A stretch of 64,000 nucleotides of DNA, taken from positions 53,837-117,836 of the forward strand of contig NZ_CABDWS010000001.1 of the NCBI RefSeq assembly GCF_901447495.1, read 5' to 3'. This DNA is from Haloimpatiens lingqiaonensis (GTDB lineage Bacteria; Bacillota; Clostridia; Clostridiales; Clostridiaceae). Each line of letters opens with the position of its first letter. Position 1 is the stretch's first letter. Below the pieces are notes generated by a model, which did no database searches, was not told the DNA's origin, and worked only from the letters and a program-made list of their open reading frames with translations. Shown piece after piece: positions 15,499 through 24,807 of this stretch. The translations under genes were made by a program, and so were the position numbers.

Positions 15499-16486
15499 AA
15501 TTTTCCACATCCTTATCTCTAATATCTAATATTTGTATGCCTTTATTTTTACCTATGGTTCCAGCTTTTCCATAATAATGAGACTGTTCCCCTACTAAAA
15601 CCTCAATAGGTTCATTTATCCTTTTCTCTAAGGTTATTATATCTCCACTATTAAGCCTTAAGAAATCCTCTACAGTTAAAGAACATTTTCCAAGTAAAGC
15701 TTTTACTTCCACGTCCACAATGTTTAATCTATCTTTAATTTTTTCTCGTGAATCTTCTGCAAAAGTATCGTCACTTTCTTTAAACCAATATTGAACGACT
15801 AGTTTATCTAATATTTTTTCAATGCTTAAATAAGGTATGCAAATGTTTATAAATGAATTGCTATTTACAATGTCCACTGAAAATGTTATAAGCGCTACTG
15901 GTTCATTAGGTGCAAGAGTTTGATTTAGAGCTGGATTAGTTTCCAAATTCTCTATTTCTGGCTCCGTCACATCCAATATATCTTCCCATGCTAATTTTAG
16001 ATTTGATATTAAGCCTTTATTTACATTTCTTATTATATTTTTATCTATATCAGTAAATTCCTTCATTTTAAAATCCTTAATTCCACTACCACCTAATAGT
16101 ATATCTAAAACTTTAAACACAAATTCAGGATTAGCTTCAAAAAGTATGGAACCACTTAAAGGGCTCATCTTAAATGTAGTAAGTATAGTTGGATTTGGTA
16201 TTGAATGAATAAACTCTTCATAGGTTATTTGTTGAACGGACATTATCTTAACCTTAACATTTGTTCTTAAGTGAGCAGATAAATAACTTGAAATTATTCT
16301 AGAATAATTATCATGAACCAGCTCTAATGTTCTTATATGGTCTTTAGAAAATTTCTGAGGACTTCTAAAATCATACTTTTTAACTTTATGCTCTTCCTGT
16401 TTGGCAAGCTGTTCTGGCTCTAACTCACCAGAAGATAAGGCAGACAATAAAGCATCTATCTCACCTTGACTTAAAACCTCTGCCAT
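15491..16486 (-). CDS. fliM: Flagellar motor switch protein FliM
   Basis: A 331-residue FliM, the C-ring protein that receives CheY-P. The N-terminal docking segment LSQGEIDALLSALSSGE is followed by the conserved KYDFRSPQKFSKDHIRTLE (residues ~38-56), a CheC-like middle domain and a C-terminal SpoA domain. It is tightly packed with fliY downstream (8-bp overlap) and cheW upstream. Confidence 0.97.
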   Translation of the reverse strand: MAEVLSQGEIDALLSALSSGELEPEQLAKQEEHKVKKYDFRSPQKFSKDHIRTLELVHDNYSRIISSYLSAHLRTNVKVKIMSVQQITYEEFIHSIPNPTILTTFKMSPLSGSILFEANPEFVFKVLDILLGGSGIKDFKMKEFTDIDKNIIRNVNKGLISNLKLAWEDILDVTEPEIENLETNPALNQTLAPNEPVALITFSVDIVNSNSFINICIPYLSIEKILDKLVVQYWFKESDDTFAEDSREKIKDRLNIVDVEVKALLGKCSLTVEDFLRLNSGDIITLEKRINEPIEVLVGEQSHYYGKAGTIGKNKGIQILDIRDKDVENYG

Positions 16487-16505
16487 ACTAATACCTCATT
16501 TCTAT

Positions 16506-16907
16506 CTAATTTAGAACTAGTTTATCTATATCAATTAAAGTAACTATTCTATCCTTAAAATTAATAATCCCTTTTATGTATTCCTTTTTATCTTTTTCAT
16601 TTAAATTCTCTATAATGTTTTCCTCTATTTCTAAAACTTCTTCTACCATATCTACAATTATCCCTATGGACTCTTCATTTATAGACACTATTATTATATT
16701 TTCTTGTTCAATATCATTAATTTCTATATCCAAAAGCATTTTTAAATTTAAAAGAGGAATTATATTACCCCTCAAATTTATTAATCCCTTTATATAATTG
16801 GGTGCCTTAGGCACCCTAGTAATTTCCATAGTATCTGTTATACTCTGTATCTTTGCAGTTTCCACTGCAAATTCCTCATCCTGGAGCTTAAATATTACAA
16901 CCTGCAT
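16506..16907 (-). CDS. cheW: Chemotaxis coupling protein CheW (copy 1)
   Basis: A 133-residue CheW, linking CheA to chemoreceptors. It is a single CheW/SH3-like domain with the conserved APNYIKGLINLRGNIIPLLN (residues ~35-54). Located between cheY and fliM in the operon. A second CheW is encoded at 22294-22746, suggesting different receptor sets or a CheV-like role without a receiver domain. Confidence 0.95.
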   Translation of the reverse strand: MQVVIFKLQDEEFAVETAKIQSITDTMEITRVPKAPNYIKGLINLRGNIIPLLNLKMLLDIEINDIEQENIIIVSINEESIGIIVDMVEEVLEIEENIIENLNEKDKKEYIKGIINFKDRIVTLIDIDKLVLN

Positions 16908-16918
16908 AATACTTCCCC

Positions 16919-17281
16919 CTATCCAAGTACTTTTTTGATAGCTTCAAGTACTCTATCTGCTTGAAATGGCTTTACAATAAAATCTTTTGCTCCTGCCTTT
17001 ATAGCATCCATTACCATAGTTTGTTGTCCCATAGCACTACACATTATTATTTTCGCAGCTGGATCTATATTCTTTATAGCTTTTACTGCTTCAATTCCAT
17101 CCATATCTGGCATAGTTATATCCATGGTTACCACATCTGGTTTTTCAGACTTATACAGTTCTACAGCCTTTATTCCATTATTTGCTTCACCCACTACTTC
17201 ATAGCCATTTTTCTCTAATATATCTTTAATCATCATTCTCATAAAAGCAGCATCATCAACTATTAAAACTTTTGCACTCAT
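16919..17281 (-). CDS. cheY: Chemotaxis response regulator CheY
   Basis: A 120-residue single receiver domain. The acidic pocket DD is at residues 9-10, the phospho-acceptor Asp at 54 (VTMDITMPDMDG) and the conserved Lys in FIVKPF near residue 104. Once phosphorylated by CheA, CheY acts on FliM. CheC and FliY in this cluster are its phosphatases. There is no output domain, as expected. Confidence 0.97.
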   Translation of the reverse strand: MSAKVLIVDDAAFMRMMIKDILEKNGYEVVGEANNGIKAVELYKSEKPDVVTMDITMPDMDGIEAVKAIKNIDPAAKIIMCSAMGQQTMVMDAIKAGAKDFIVKPFQADRVLEAIKKVLG

Positions 17282-17295
17282 TTATATTACCTCCA

Positions 17296-17895
17296 CTATT
17301 TTATTCCTATTGAATTTAATATTTTTTCCAATGAACCAGGCATCGGTATGTAATAAAAATGTCCATTTATCATTTCATCATCTTGACTAAATAAAGTTTC
17401 TATATCCAAAACATACTCATTAAATTGGCCAGATTCAATAAATGTTGTAGAAAGTATTGCCCCAAGCATGTCATAGGTTACTGCTGGCACTGATGGCATT
17501 ATAACCATATTGGTAAACTTAGCTATAGCATTCATATAGGCACTACACATTATATTTCCTATTTCACACAAAACTGAGTTTCCCATTTCACTTATTTCTT
17601 TTTCATCTGTTCCTAATAGCTTGTTTATAATTTTCATAGCCACGTCCTTTTGCATTACAAACAATATGTTTCCTGGAGCATCACCTAACACCCTAACTAA
17701 AACACCTATTACAACTTCCTCTCCTCCAATGTTATTAAAAATTTCATCAAAGGGAATCACATTTATGTTGGGTACTGACATATTGACTTTTATACTTAAA
17801 AGTTGAGCTAATGCTGTAGCTGCATTGCCAGTTCCAATGTTCACTATTTCTTTTAAGGCATCTAACTGCAAATCATTTAAATCTAAGTAACTCAT
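17296..17895 (-). CDS. cheC: CheY-P phosphatase CheC
   Basis: A 199-residue CheC. Both active-site helices are present: LKEIVNIGTGNAATALAQ (residues ~14-31) and VLCEIGNIMCSAYMNAIA (~108-125), each with the ExxN catalytic pattern. CheC dephosphorylates CheY-P and is enhanced by CheD, which is encoded four genes upstream. Spacing to cheY and cheA is 12-15 bp, consistent with one operon. Confidence 0.96.
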   Translation of the reverse strand: MSYLDLNDLQLDALKEIVNIGTGNAATALAQLLSIKVNMSVPNINVIPFDEIFNNIGGEEVVIGVLVRVLGDAPGNILFVMQKDVAMKIINKLLGTDEKEISEMGNSVLCEIGNIMCSAYMNAIAKFTNMVIMPSVPAVTYDMLGAILSTTFIESGQFNEYVLDIETLFSQDDEMINGHFYYIPMPGSLEKILNSIGIK

Positions 17896-17907
17896 TCTAT
17901 CCTCCCT

Positions 17908-19917
17908 TTACACTAGAGATGAAACATCCAATATTAAAGTAACTGTTCCTCCTAAAATTGTGGCTCCAATATATTCCTTTAATGATTGTAAAGTTTTTCC
18001 TAGAGGTTTTATAACTATTTCCTGCTGTCCAAGAAGTGAATCCACTAAAAGTCCTGCAGTTTTTTCTCCTACTTTTACTATTATTATATACTTTTTGCCT
18101 TCTTTTTTATATGGTATTCCTAATTTTTCATTTACTCTTATTAGAGGAATCACCTTATCACTATACACTATAACTTCTTTGTTATTGCTTTTCTTAATTT
18201 TTTCCTCTTTATAATCTATAACCCTATCTATGTATCCAAGGGATATGGCCATAGTTTCTTCGCCTATTTTTACAAGAAGAGCTTGTATTATTTGTAATGT
18301 CAAAGGTAATGTTATAATAAAAGTGGTTCCTTTGTCAATTTCACTAACCAAATCCAAAGTACCGCCTAATGAGGATATTTTTGTTTTTACCACATCCATC
18401 CCCACTCCTCTTCCAGATATATCTGTAACCTCTTCATTAGTACTAAAGCCCTGCATAAATATCAAATTATTAATATCTGAATCAGTCATGCCCTCTGTTT
18501 TTATACCTAATTTTTCGGCTTTTTCCCTTATTTTTTCTGGGTCTAGACCTTTTCCATCATCGCTAACTTTTATAACAGCCTTAGTTCCCTCTTGATACGC
18601 CACAAGTTTTATCTTTCCTACAGGCTCCTTACCTTTTTTAATTCTTTCTTCCTTATCTTCAATTCCATGATCTGCAGCATTTCTTAAAAGGTGTATAAGG
18701 GGCTCTCCAATTTCATCTATGACAGTCCTATCCAGTTCAGTTTCTTGTCCTTCAATTATAAGCTCCATTTCCTTATTTAGCTCTACTGAAAGATCTCTTA
18801 TCATTCTTGGAAATCTGCTAAAAACTACTTCTAATGGCAACATTCTTATTTTCATAACTAAATCCTGCAAATCCGAAGTAGTTCTTGCCACTTGCTCTAA
18901 GGTTTCATTTAACTCTGGCATTTTAACTTCTTCACCAATTTGCTCTAATTTTGTTCTATGTATTACTAGTTCAGAAACCATATTCATAAATTTATCCAAT
19001 CTTTCTAAATCAACTCTTACAGATTGGTGATTTTTTCTTTGATGGTTTTGGCTATCATTTGAAGCTTTATTCTTCTGTGCCTTTCCCTCATTTTTAATAT
19101 TTTTTTCTATTGCTTTTGGTGTCTGACTTTTTTCACAGTGCTTTACACTATTATCTATTTCCATTACAGTTACTTTTTCCACTTCAGATATGTTCATTAT
19201 AGAATTATGCACTTCTTCTTTATCTCTTTTAGTTAAATATACAAGAGCCATGGATAAATCAAAGTCTTCACTTTCTATGTCCTCCGTGCAAGGTACTGAT
19301 TTTATAATTTCTCCATAATCCTCTAAATCCTTAAATATTAAAAATGCCCTAGCTGATTTCAAAAGAGTATTTTCATTTAAAAATATATGAATTTTATAAG
19401 CTTTATAAGCTCTATCTTTTGCCTGTTTTATCACGCTCAGCTCGTATTCATCTAATTCTAATTCTACCTCTTCATCAACCTCTTCGTCAAAACTCTCTTC
19501 ATCCAAGTCTTTTTTTTCATCTTTATCAGTTATTTCACTATGCTCAGTTAAACTATGCAGCTGCTCTATTATATGTTCTATTGGAACATCCTCATCTACA
19601 CCCTCTGATATATTACTTATCATTCTTTCCAAAGTATCTAGGCATTTAAAAAGTATAGTTACCACCTTTTGGTCAGCCTTTATACTTCCTTCCCTGAACT
19701 CTGCAAGTACATCCTCCATTTTATGGGTTAAATCTGCAATATTATTAAATCCCATAGTTGCAGACATGCCCTTTAGGGTATGCGCTATTCTAAAGATTTC
19801 ATTTAACTTATCAATGTCTTCCGGATCCTGTTCTAGCTGCAATAAAGAATCGTTTAGAACTTGAAGATTATCCATAGATTCTTCTAAAAACATAGACATA
19901 TACTGAGAAGTATCCAT
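17908..19917 (-). CDS. cheA: Chemotaxis histidine kinase CheA
   Basis: A 669-residue CheA. The P1 Hpt domain has the phospho-acceptor His at residue 46 (FRIAHTLKGMSATMGF). A P2 CheY/CheB-docking region follows an acidic linker (~130-150). P3 dimerisation starts near RVDLERLDKFMNMVSELV. The P4 ATPase has the N box LIHLLRNAADHGIE, the G1 motif DDGKGLD and G2 GRGVGMDVV. A C-terminal P5 CheW-like domain completes it. All expected domains are intact. Confidence 0.97.
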   Translation of the reverse strand: MDTSQYMSMFLEESMDNLQVLNDSLLQLEQDPEDIDKLNEIFRIAHTLKGMSATMGFNNIADLTHKMEDVLAEFREGSIKADQKVVTILFKCLDTLERMISNISEGVDEDVPIEHIIEQLHSLTEHSEITDKDEKKDLDEESFDEEVDEEVELELDEYELSVIKQAKDRAYKAYKIHIFLNENTLLKSARAFLIFKDLEDYGEIIKSVPCTEDIESEDFDLSMALVYLTKRDKEEVHNSIMNISEVEKVTVMEIDNSVKHCEKSQTPKAIEKNIKNEGKAQKNKASNDSQNHQRKNHQSVRVDLERLDKFMNMVSELVIHRTKLEQIGEEVKMPELNETLEQVARTTSDLQDLVMKIRMLPLEVVFSRFPRMIRDLSVELNKEMELIIEGQETELDRTVIDEIGEPLIHLLRNAADHGIEDKEERIKKGKEPVGKIKLVAYQEGTKAVIKVSDDGKGLDPEKIREKAEKLGIKTEGMTDSDINNLIFMQGFSTNEEVTDISGRGVGMDVVKTKISSLGGTLDLVSEIDKGTTFIITLPLTLQIIQALLVKIGEETMAISLGYIDRVIDYKEEKIKKSNNKEVIVYSDKVIPLIRVNEKLGIPYKKEGKKYIIIVKVGEKTAGLLVDSLLGQQEIVIKPLGKTLQSLKEYIGATILGGTVTLILDVSSLV

Positions 19918-19929
19918 TTATATTCCCTC

Positions 19930-20700
19930 CTAATCTTTCTTATAAATGAATGTAGAAGATTTTTCAAAGCCGAAATCTCTATAATTATATATGCTCTCCG
20001 TAGCCCCTACAAATAAAAGTCCCCCTTTATTCATAGCCTTTGCAAATTTTTCATATATCATATTCTTAGTTTCCGGTTTAAAATATATAACCACATTTCT
20101 ACAAACTATAAGATCAAAATTATTTTCATAGCTATCTAATATTAAATCATGCTTTTTAAAATTAACCATGCTTTTAATGCTATCATTTATAATATATTTA
20201 TCGTTTGTTTTCTTAAAAAATTTATCTAGATAATCTTTTTTTACATTTTTTATTTCTGCCTCTCCATATTCTCCTCTTTTAGCCTTTTCTAATATATTTT
20301 TATCTATATCTGTAGCTAAAATTTTATGTTTAACATAAGGATCTATTGAATTTAGGAGCATGGCCAAGGAATATGGTTCTGCACCAGTAGAACAAGCAGC
20401 ACTCCATATTTTAAGTGGCCTTTTAAGGGGCAAAAGCTCTTCCCTCAATACCTTTGATAGCTCCCCAAATATTTCAGGATTTCTAAAAAATTCTGTTACA
20501 TTTATAGTTATGAAATCCAAAAATTTTTCTCTTTGCTTAGAGTCTGTTTTTAAAACTCTAGTGTATTCATCTACAGAGTTTATTCCTACTCTGGACATAA
20601 GACTTTCAATTCTTCTGTGCAACTGGTTTGATTTATATGCAGACAAGTCTATGTTGAATTCCCTAAGCACCCATTTTTCAAATTCAAATAAATTCACCAT
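19930..20700 (-). CDS. cheR: Chemoreceptor methyltransferase CheR
   Basis: A 256-residue CheR, which methylates glutamates of chemoreceptors using S-adenosylmethionine. The N-terminal helical domain is followed by FITINVTEFFRNPEIF and the SAM-binding segment KIWSAACSTGAEPYSLAML (residues ~97-115). FDLIVCRNVVIYFKPE lies toward the end. Its start overlaps the cheB stop by one base (TAATG), indicating translational coupling. Confidence 0.96.
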   Translation of the reverse strand: MVNLFEFEKWVLREFNIDLSAYKSNQLHRRIESLMSRVGINSVDEYTRVLKTDSKQREKFLDFITINVTEFFRNPEIFGELSKVLREELLPLKRPLKIWSAACSTGAEPYSLAMLLNSIDPYVKHKILATDIDKNILEKAKRGEYGEAEIKNVKKDYLDKFFKKTNDKYIINDSIKSMVNFKKHDLILDSYENNFDLIVCRNVVIYFKPETKNMIYEKFAKAMNKGGLLFVGATESIYNYRDFGFEKSSTFIYKKD

Positions 20701-21761
20701 TATCTCCCCTTATTAATCAGCATCTTAATTATTTCATCAGCTATCTCATGCAAAGGTAAAACCATGTCTACTTTGCCCGTTTCATAGGCAGCTTTAGGCA
20801 TACCATATATGGTACAGGTAGCCTCATCCTGCGATATGGTAATACCGCCCTTTTCTTTTATATAAGCTGTGCCATCTGCTCCGTCTCTACCCATGCCTGT
20901 AAGTATAACACTTAAAAGGTTGCATCCGTATAGGTCTCCCGCTGAAAAAAATAACTTATCCACCGCTGGCCTAACTCCCCAGATACTTGGCTCTTTGTTT
21001 AAATGAATCTTTCTATCAGCTCCTACCACCATGTGGAATCCACCTGGTGCTATATATACAGTATTATTTTCTATGTTTTCACCTTCCGTTGCCTCTACCA
21101 CTTTTAACTTACTATTTTTATTTAATCTTTCGGCAAAAGCTTTTGTGAATCCCACTGGCATATGCTGTACTACAAAAATTGGTACATTTATATTCTCTGG
21201 CAAATTAGTAATCACCTCATATAGTGCTTTAGGTCCACCGGTAGAAGCTCCTATGGCTACAGCCTTTATCTTAAAACATGATGTATTAGACTTTTTTAAA
21301 CCATTGCTATTTATTGTTTTATTATTTTGCACATGGATTCTTTTTACACTTTTTTCATTTGATGAATAAGCTGCTCTTATCTTTTCTATTAGCTCATCCT
21401 TAACTTTTTCAATGTCTAGAGATATATTACCAGAAGGTTTTTCTAAAAAGTCAAAAGCTCCTTTTTCTAAACACTCCATAGTCATATCTGCTCCTCTATT
21501 AGACACACTGCTCAATATTATAATAGGAATTTGAACATTTTTATTTTTCAGATGACTTAGAGCTTTCATACCATCTATTTTAGGCATTTCCAAATCCAAA
21601 GTTATTACATCTGGATTAATTATGTATAACTTATCTAAAAGTTCTTCACCATTTCTTCCTGTAGCAACTACTTCCATGTCTTCCTGCTGATTTATCATAT
21701 CAGAAATAATCTTTCTCATAAGAGCTGAATCATCAACTACCATAACTTTTATTTTACTCAA
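20700..21761 (-). CDS. cheB: Chemoreceptor methylesterase CheB
   Basis: A 353-residue CheB with an N-terminal receiver domain (VVDDSALMR, phospho-acceptor in TLDLEMPKIDG) and a C-terminal methylesterase. The catalytic triad contexts are visible: AIGASTGGP (Ser), FVVQHMP (His) and GMGRDGADG (Asp). I favour the TTG at 21761 as start, eight bases after GGAG, giving MSKIKVMVVDD. A GTG at 21770 directly abuts the ribosome site. Confidence 0.95.
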   Translation of the reverse strand: MSKIKVMVVDDSALMRKIISDMINQQEDMEVVATGRNGEELLDKLYIINPDVITLDLEMPKIDGMKALSHLKNKNVQIPIIILSSVSNRGADMTMECLEKGAFDFLEKPSGNISLDIEKVKDELIEKIRAAYSSNEKSVKRIHVQNNKTINSNGLKKSNTSCFKIKAVAIGASTGGPKALYEVITNLPENINVPIFVVQHMPVGFTKAFAERLNKNSKLKVVEATEGENIENNTVYIAPGGFHMVVGADRKIHLNKEPSIWGVRPAVDKLFFSAGDLYGCNLLSVILTGMGRDGADGTAYIKEKGGITISQDEATCTIYGMPKAAYETGKVDMVLPLHEIADEIIKMLINKGR

Positions 21762-21778
21762 GACAATCACTCCATTTT

Positions 21779-22267
21779 TTATATTTCTTTTACACCCATA
21801 CCAACGGTTTTAATTTCTACCTTTCCGTTTTCAGTATACAGTATCATGGTTCTTCCTTTATTTCCACCTATATCTTGAGAAATAATAGGTATTGACATTT
21901 GGTTTAAAGTTTCAATTACCTGCTGACTATTCCTATTGCCTATATCCATTATCATGCTTTTATCTGAAAAATTAAACATTGAAGCTCCACCAGCTATTTT
22001 GGCTCTTAAATTTTTCTCCCTAGCTCCCTTACTCTTCATGCTATTTACTAACATTGGAATAGCTAAATCTGCAAATTTAGCTGGATTAGTTACATTGGAA
22101 AACTGCTTACTATTTGGCAGCATAATATGGGCAAGTCCCCCTATTTTGCTTATATTATCGTATAAAGCTATTCCTATGCAAGAACCCAACCCTATAGTTA
22201 TAAGCCTATTAGGAGAACTTGCCACATTTAAGTCTGCTATCCCAATTCTTATGTCTTGCAACTCCAT
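21779..22267 (-). CDS. cheD: Chemoreceptor deamidase CheD
   Basis: A 162-residue CheD, which deamidates receptor glutamines and stimulates CheC. The catalytic Cys/His contexts are present (TIGLGSCIGIALYD near residues 25-38, then GGLAHIMLP). GGASMF and IGNRNSQQVIETL are family landmarks. The partner cheC is in the same operon. Confidence 0.95.
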   Translation of the reverse strand: MELQDIRIGIADLNVASSPNRLITIGLGSCIGIALYDNISKIGGLAHIMLPNSKQFSNVTNPAKFADLAIPMLVNSMKSKGAREKNLRAKIAGGASMFNFSDKSMIMDIGNRNSQQVIETLNQMSIPIISQDIGGNKGRTMILYTENGKVEIKTVGMGVKEI

Positions 22268-22293
22268 AACCTATCTCCTCTGTGAAATATTAT

Positions 22294-22746
22294 TTAACTT
22301 ACTATTTCTTTCTTTTCCTCATCACTTAGTATTGATAACAAATTTAAAAATATTATTATTTCCCCATCTAATTTTATAAGTCCCTTTATATATCTCTTTG
22401 ATATAGCTGCAGCTACATCCGGAGTTTTTTCTATGTTATGAGCTTTTATATCCTTAACTTCTGATACCACATCTACGATTATGCCTATTCTTTCATCAGC
22501 ATTTTTTGCAACAATTATCTTACTATCCTCTGAAATATTTTCCACAGGTAAATTGAATTTTTTACCCAAAGATATTACTGGCAATACCCCATCTTCATAA
22601 TTTATAACGCCTTCAACAAATTCGGGACTATCCGGTAATTTTGTTGGTTCTGTATATCCCAGTATTCTTTCAACCTCCATTATGTCCGCTGCATAATATT
22701 CCTTGTTAATATTAAATATCAATACCTTCATATCCTCTTGGTTCAC
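22294..22746 (-). CDS. cheW: Chemotaxis coupling protein CheW (copy 2)
   Basis: A 150-residue single CheW domain (MEVERILGYTEPTKLPDSPE, FVEGVINYEDGVLPVISLGK). It diverges from copy 1 at 16506-16907 and has a short C-terminal extension. It lies between fapA and cheD at the 5' end of the operon. The position and divergence suggest a specialised coupling role. Confidence 0.92.
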   Translation of the reverse strand: MNQEDMKVLIFNINKEYYAADIMEVERILGYTEPTKLPDSPEFVEGVINYEDGVLPVISLGKKFNLPVENISEDSKIIVAKNADERIGIIVDVVSEVKDIKAHNIEKTPDVAAAISKRYIKGLIKLDGEIIIFLNLLSILSDEEKKEIVS

Positions 22747-22757
22747 AATAAAACCTC

Positions 22758-24710
22758 CTATCCGTTTAATCTATCTACACTTATATCTCCATGAGTATCT
22801 AAATACACATGCACATCTCTGCTATAAGTATCTAATACGAATTCTCTACTTCCTACAATAAAAACAGTATTCTGGTAAGCTTTTTTTGCAAATATATGAC
22901 CTTTTTTTGCAACTTGAAGTTTTGTAACTACGCCACCTTCGCTGCCTACTTCAGCACATTGTATTTTATTATCTGCTTTAATTAAGCCCCCTCTAGCCAC
23001 TGCATTTTCGTTAGTAAATATAACTTCGTACTTGGCTAAAATATCTGAAACATATTCTCCTTTTCCATTTACATATATACTTCCAGAACTTTTAATTACA
23101 CTATCTTGACAGTAGGATATATTCACATCTACCGGCAACGCTATGTTTTTATTTAATTCCTTTAATTTATCTTCTATCATTTCTACTATTTTGTACAATT
23201 CATTTACACTTTGTATTTCTATAGGTCCTAGCCCTATTAACTTATTTTTTATTATATCTATAATTTCATTTTTTTCTTCTCCATCAGAACATTTGTATTT
23301 TAACATTTTAAAAAAAATCTTAGGTATATTCTTATATTTATTTTCTATAAGAAGTTTAACTATTTCTCCATCTTTATTCACATTATTTGTTAATGCTTTT
23401 ATTTCATCTGCAGCTTTTATTAATTCCCTTATGCTATCCTTCATTTTATCTAGGCAGTCTATTCTATTTAAAATTTCTACATCTTCTCCCCCGGCGGCAA
23501 TCTCAGAAGATATGATATTTTTTTGTATATTTATATCACTTTTACTAAAGACTTTCGCCCCAGCAACATTATTATCTATAGCAATTTTACCATGGGCCTT
23601 GACCTCCATACCCTCTTTTACACTTCCATGTATAATTACCTCTCCTATAAAATCTATATTGCCATTAGCAATGTCCACATCTCCCATAACTTCATGCACT
23701 GGGAAAACGTAAAAAGTTCCATTTTTATAAACAGGTTTTCCTTCTAAGCCTGCAATAACTGTATTTCCCTTAATCAAGGCACCTTGTCCTACTTTTAAAA
23801 GTTTTTTCTTAGCCTTAGGCCTTTTTACAAGCTTTCCAAATATATTTATACCATCCTTACCTTCTTTTCCAGAATGCCTTACTGCTATTGTATCACCTTT
23901 TTTTACCTCTTTTATGGAATGTAAATTTTTAAAATCTACCTTTTGCATTTCATCTAGCATTTCTTCAGTTAAAGCTTCATCATTAAATTTTATATCTATT
24001 ATGTCATGCTGATCTTCTATAAAAGGAATGCCCTTTGCTACTAGAATATCCTCCACTCCATTTTCATCTAAGCATTTACATAAATTTTCCCTAATTATTC
24101 CATAAGTTATATTTCTCTCCCTTAAGGCTTCCATTATTTCAGCTTCTTTATATGTTGGAGGATACTTCTCTTCTAAAATCTCTTTCTCTAATATTAAAAT
24201 ATTTGTTTCTTTAGCATCCTTAAATTTATATACGCATTGAGGAACATAATTTATTGTCACAAAAGCATGCATCTTATTATTATCCATTTGGATATGTAAA
24301 AATCTTTTAGGTGGTTCATCTTCATTGCAAATTTGGATTATGCTATTTTCATTTACCACTGTTAATTCTTTAATTTCCCTACCATCTACAAATACACTTA
24401 AATTCTTAGGTGGTAAAATTTGTGGATTCCTGCCCCCTTCTTTAGCAGCTTTAATAATTACTTTTCCATTTTCAACCCTTGCAGTACCATTTTTCTCTTC
24501 ATAGTTAACTTCATAATTATCTTCATTTTCTTCACTAAGATCATTTCCACTTTCATCCACTTTAACTTCTATAGTAACCTTACTAATAAATAACCCCTTT
24601 TTACTTTCTATAATTGTATATTGTAGTTTATCTTCAGATATATTAAGCTTTTTACAAGCCTCTACTATACAATCCTTCAAGGTTTTACACGTAAAACTTA
24701 ATATCTGCAT
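22758..24710 (-). CDS. FapA-like DUF342 polymer-forming protein
   Basis: A 650-residue protein of the FapA/DUF342 family. An N-terminal Jag-N-like domain (residues ~1-55) precedes a long region of right-handed beta-helix repeats (GEVIIHGSVKEGMEVKAHGKIA two-strand repeats, ~340-420). A coiled-coil insertion and a second beta region complete it. Family members occur in flagellar/chemotaxis operons and affect membrane or polar organisation; the exact role is unsettled. ATG at 24710 is favoured by GGGGGAAA upstream. It is the first gene after a sigma-D-like promoter. Confidence 0.85.
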   Translation of the reverse strand: MQILSFTCKTLKDCIVEACKKLNISEDKLQYTIIESKKGLFISKVTIEVKVDESGNDLSEENEDNYEVNYEEKNGTARVENGKVIIKAAKEGGRNPQILPPKNLSVFVDGREIKELTVVNENSIIQICNEDEPPKRFLHIQMDNNKMHAFVTINYVPQCVYKFKDAKETNILILEKEILEEKYPPTYKEAEIMEALRERNITYGIIRENLCKCLDENGVEDILVAKGIPFIEDQHDIIDIKFNDEALTEEMLDEMQKVDFKNLHSIKEVKKGDTIAVRHSGKEGKDGINIFGKLVKRPKAKKKLLKVGQGALIKGNTVIAGLEGKPVYKNGTFYVFPVHEVMGDVDIANGNIDFIGEVIIHGSVKEGMEVKAHGKIAIDNNVAGAKVFSKSDINIQKNIISSEIAAGGEDVEILNRIDCLDKMKDSIRELIKAADEIKALTNNVNKDGEIVKLLIENKYKNIPKIFFKMLKYKCSDGEEKNEIIDIIKNKLIGLGPIEIQSVNELYKIVEMIEDKLKELNKNIALPVDVNISYCQDSVIKSSGSIYVNGKGEYVSDILAKYEVIFTNENAVARGGLIKADNKIQCAEVGSEGGVVTKLQVAKKGHIFAKKAYQNTVFIVGSREFVLDTYSRDVHVYLDTHGDISVDRLNG

Positions 24711-24764
24711 AACTTTCCCCCACATTTACAACATTTTTTATCTTAAAAATACTCATTTCTTATT

Positions 24765-24791
24765 TTATCGTCAACTTATGCCTAATCTTTA
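24765..24791 (-). promoter_or_regulatory. Sigma-D (sigma-28) promoter of the fapA-che operon
   Basis: Minus-strand TAAA-N15-GACGATAA, identical in -35, spacing and -10 to the site at 5639-5665. It is 55-80 bp before the fapA start and would drive the whole chemotaxis/switch operon. Confidence 0.78.
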
Positions 24792-24807
24792 TTTAATAAT
24801 CCATAAT

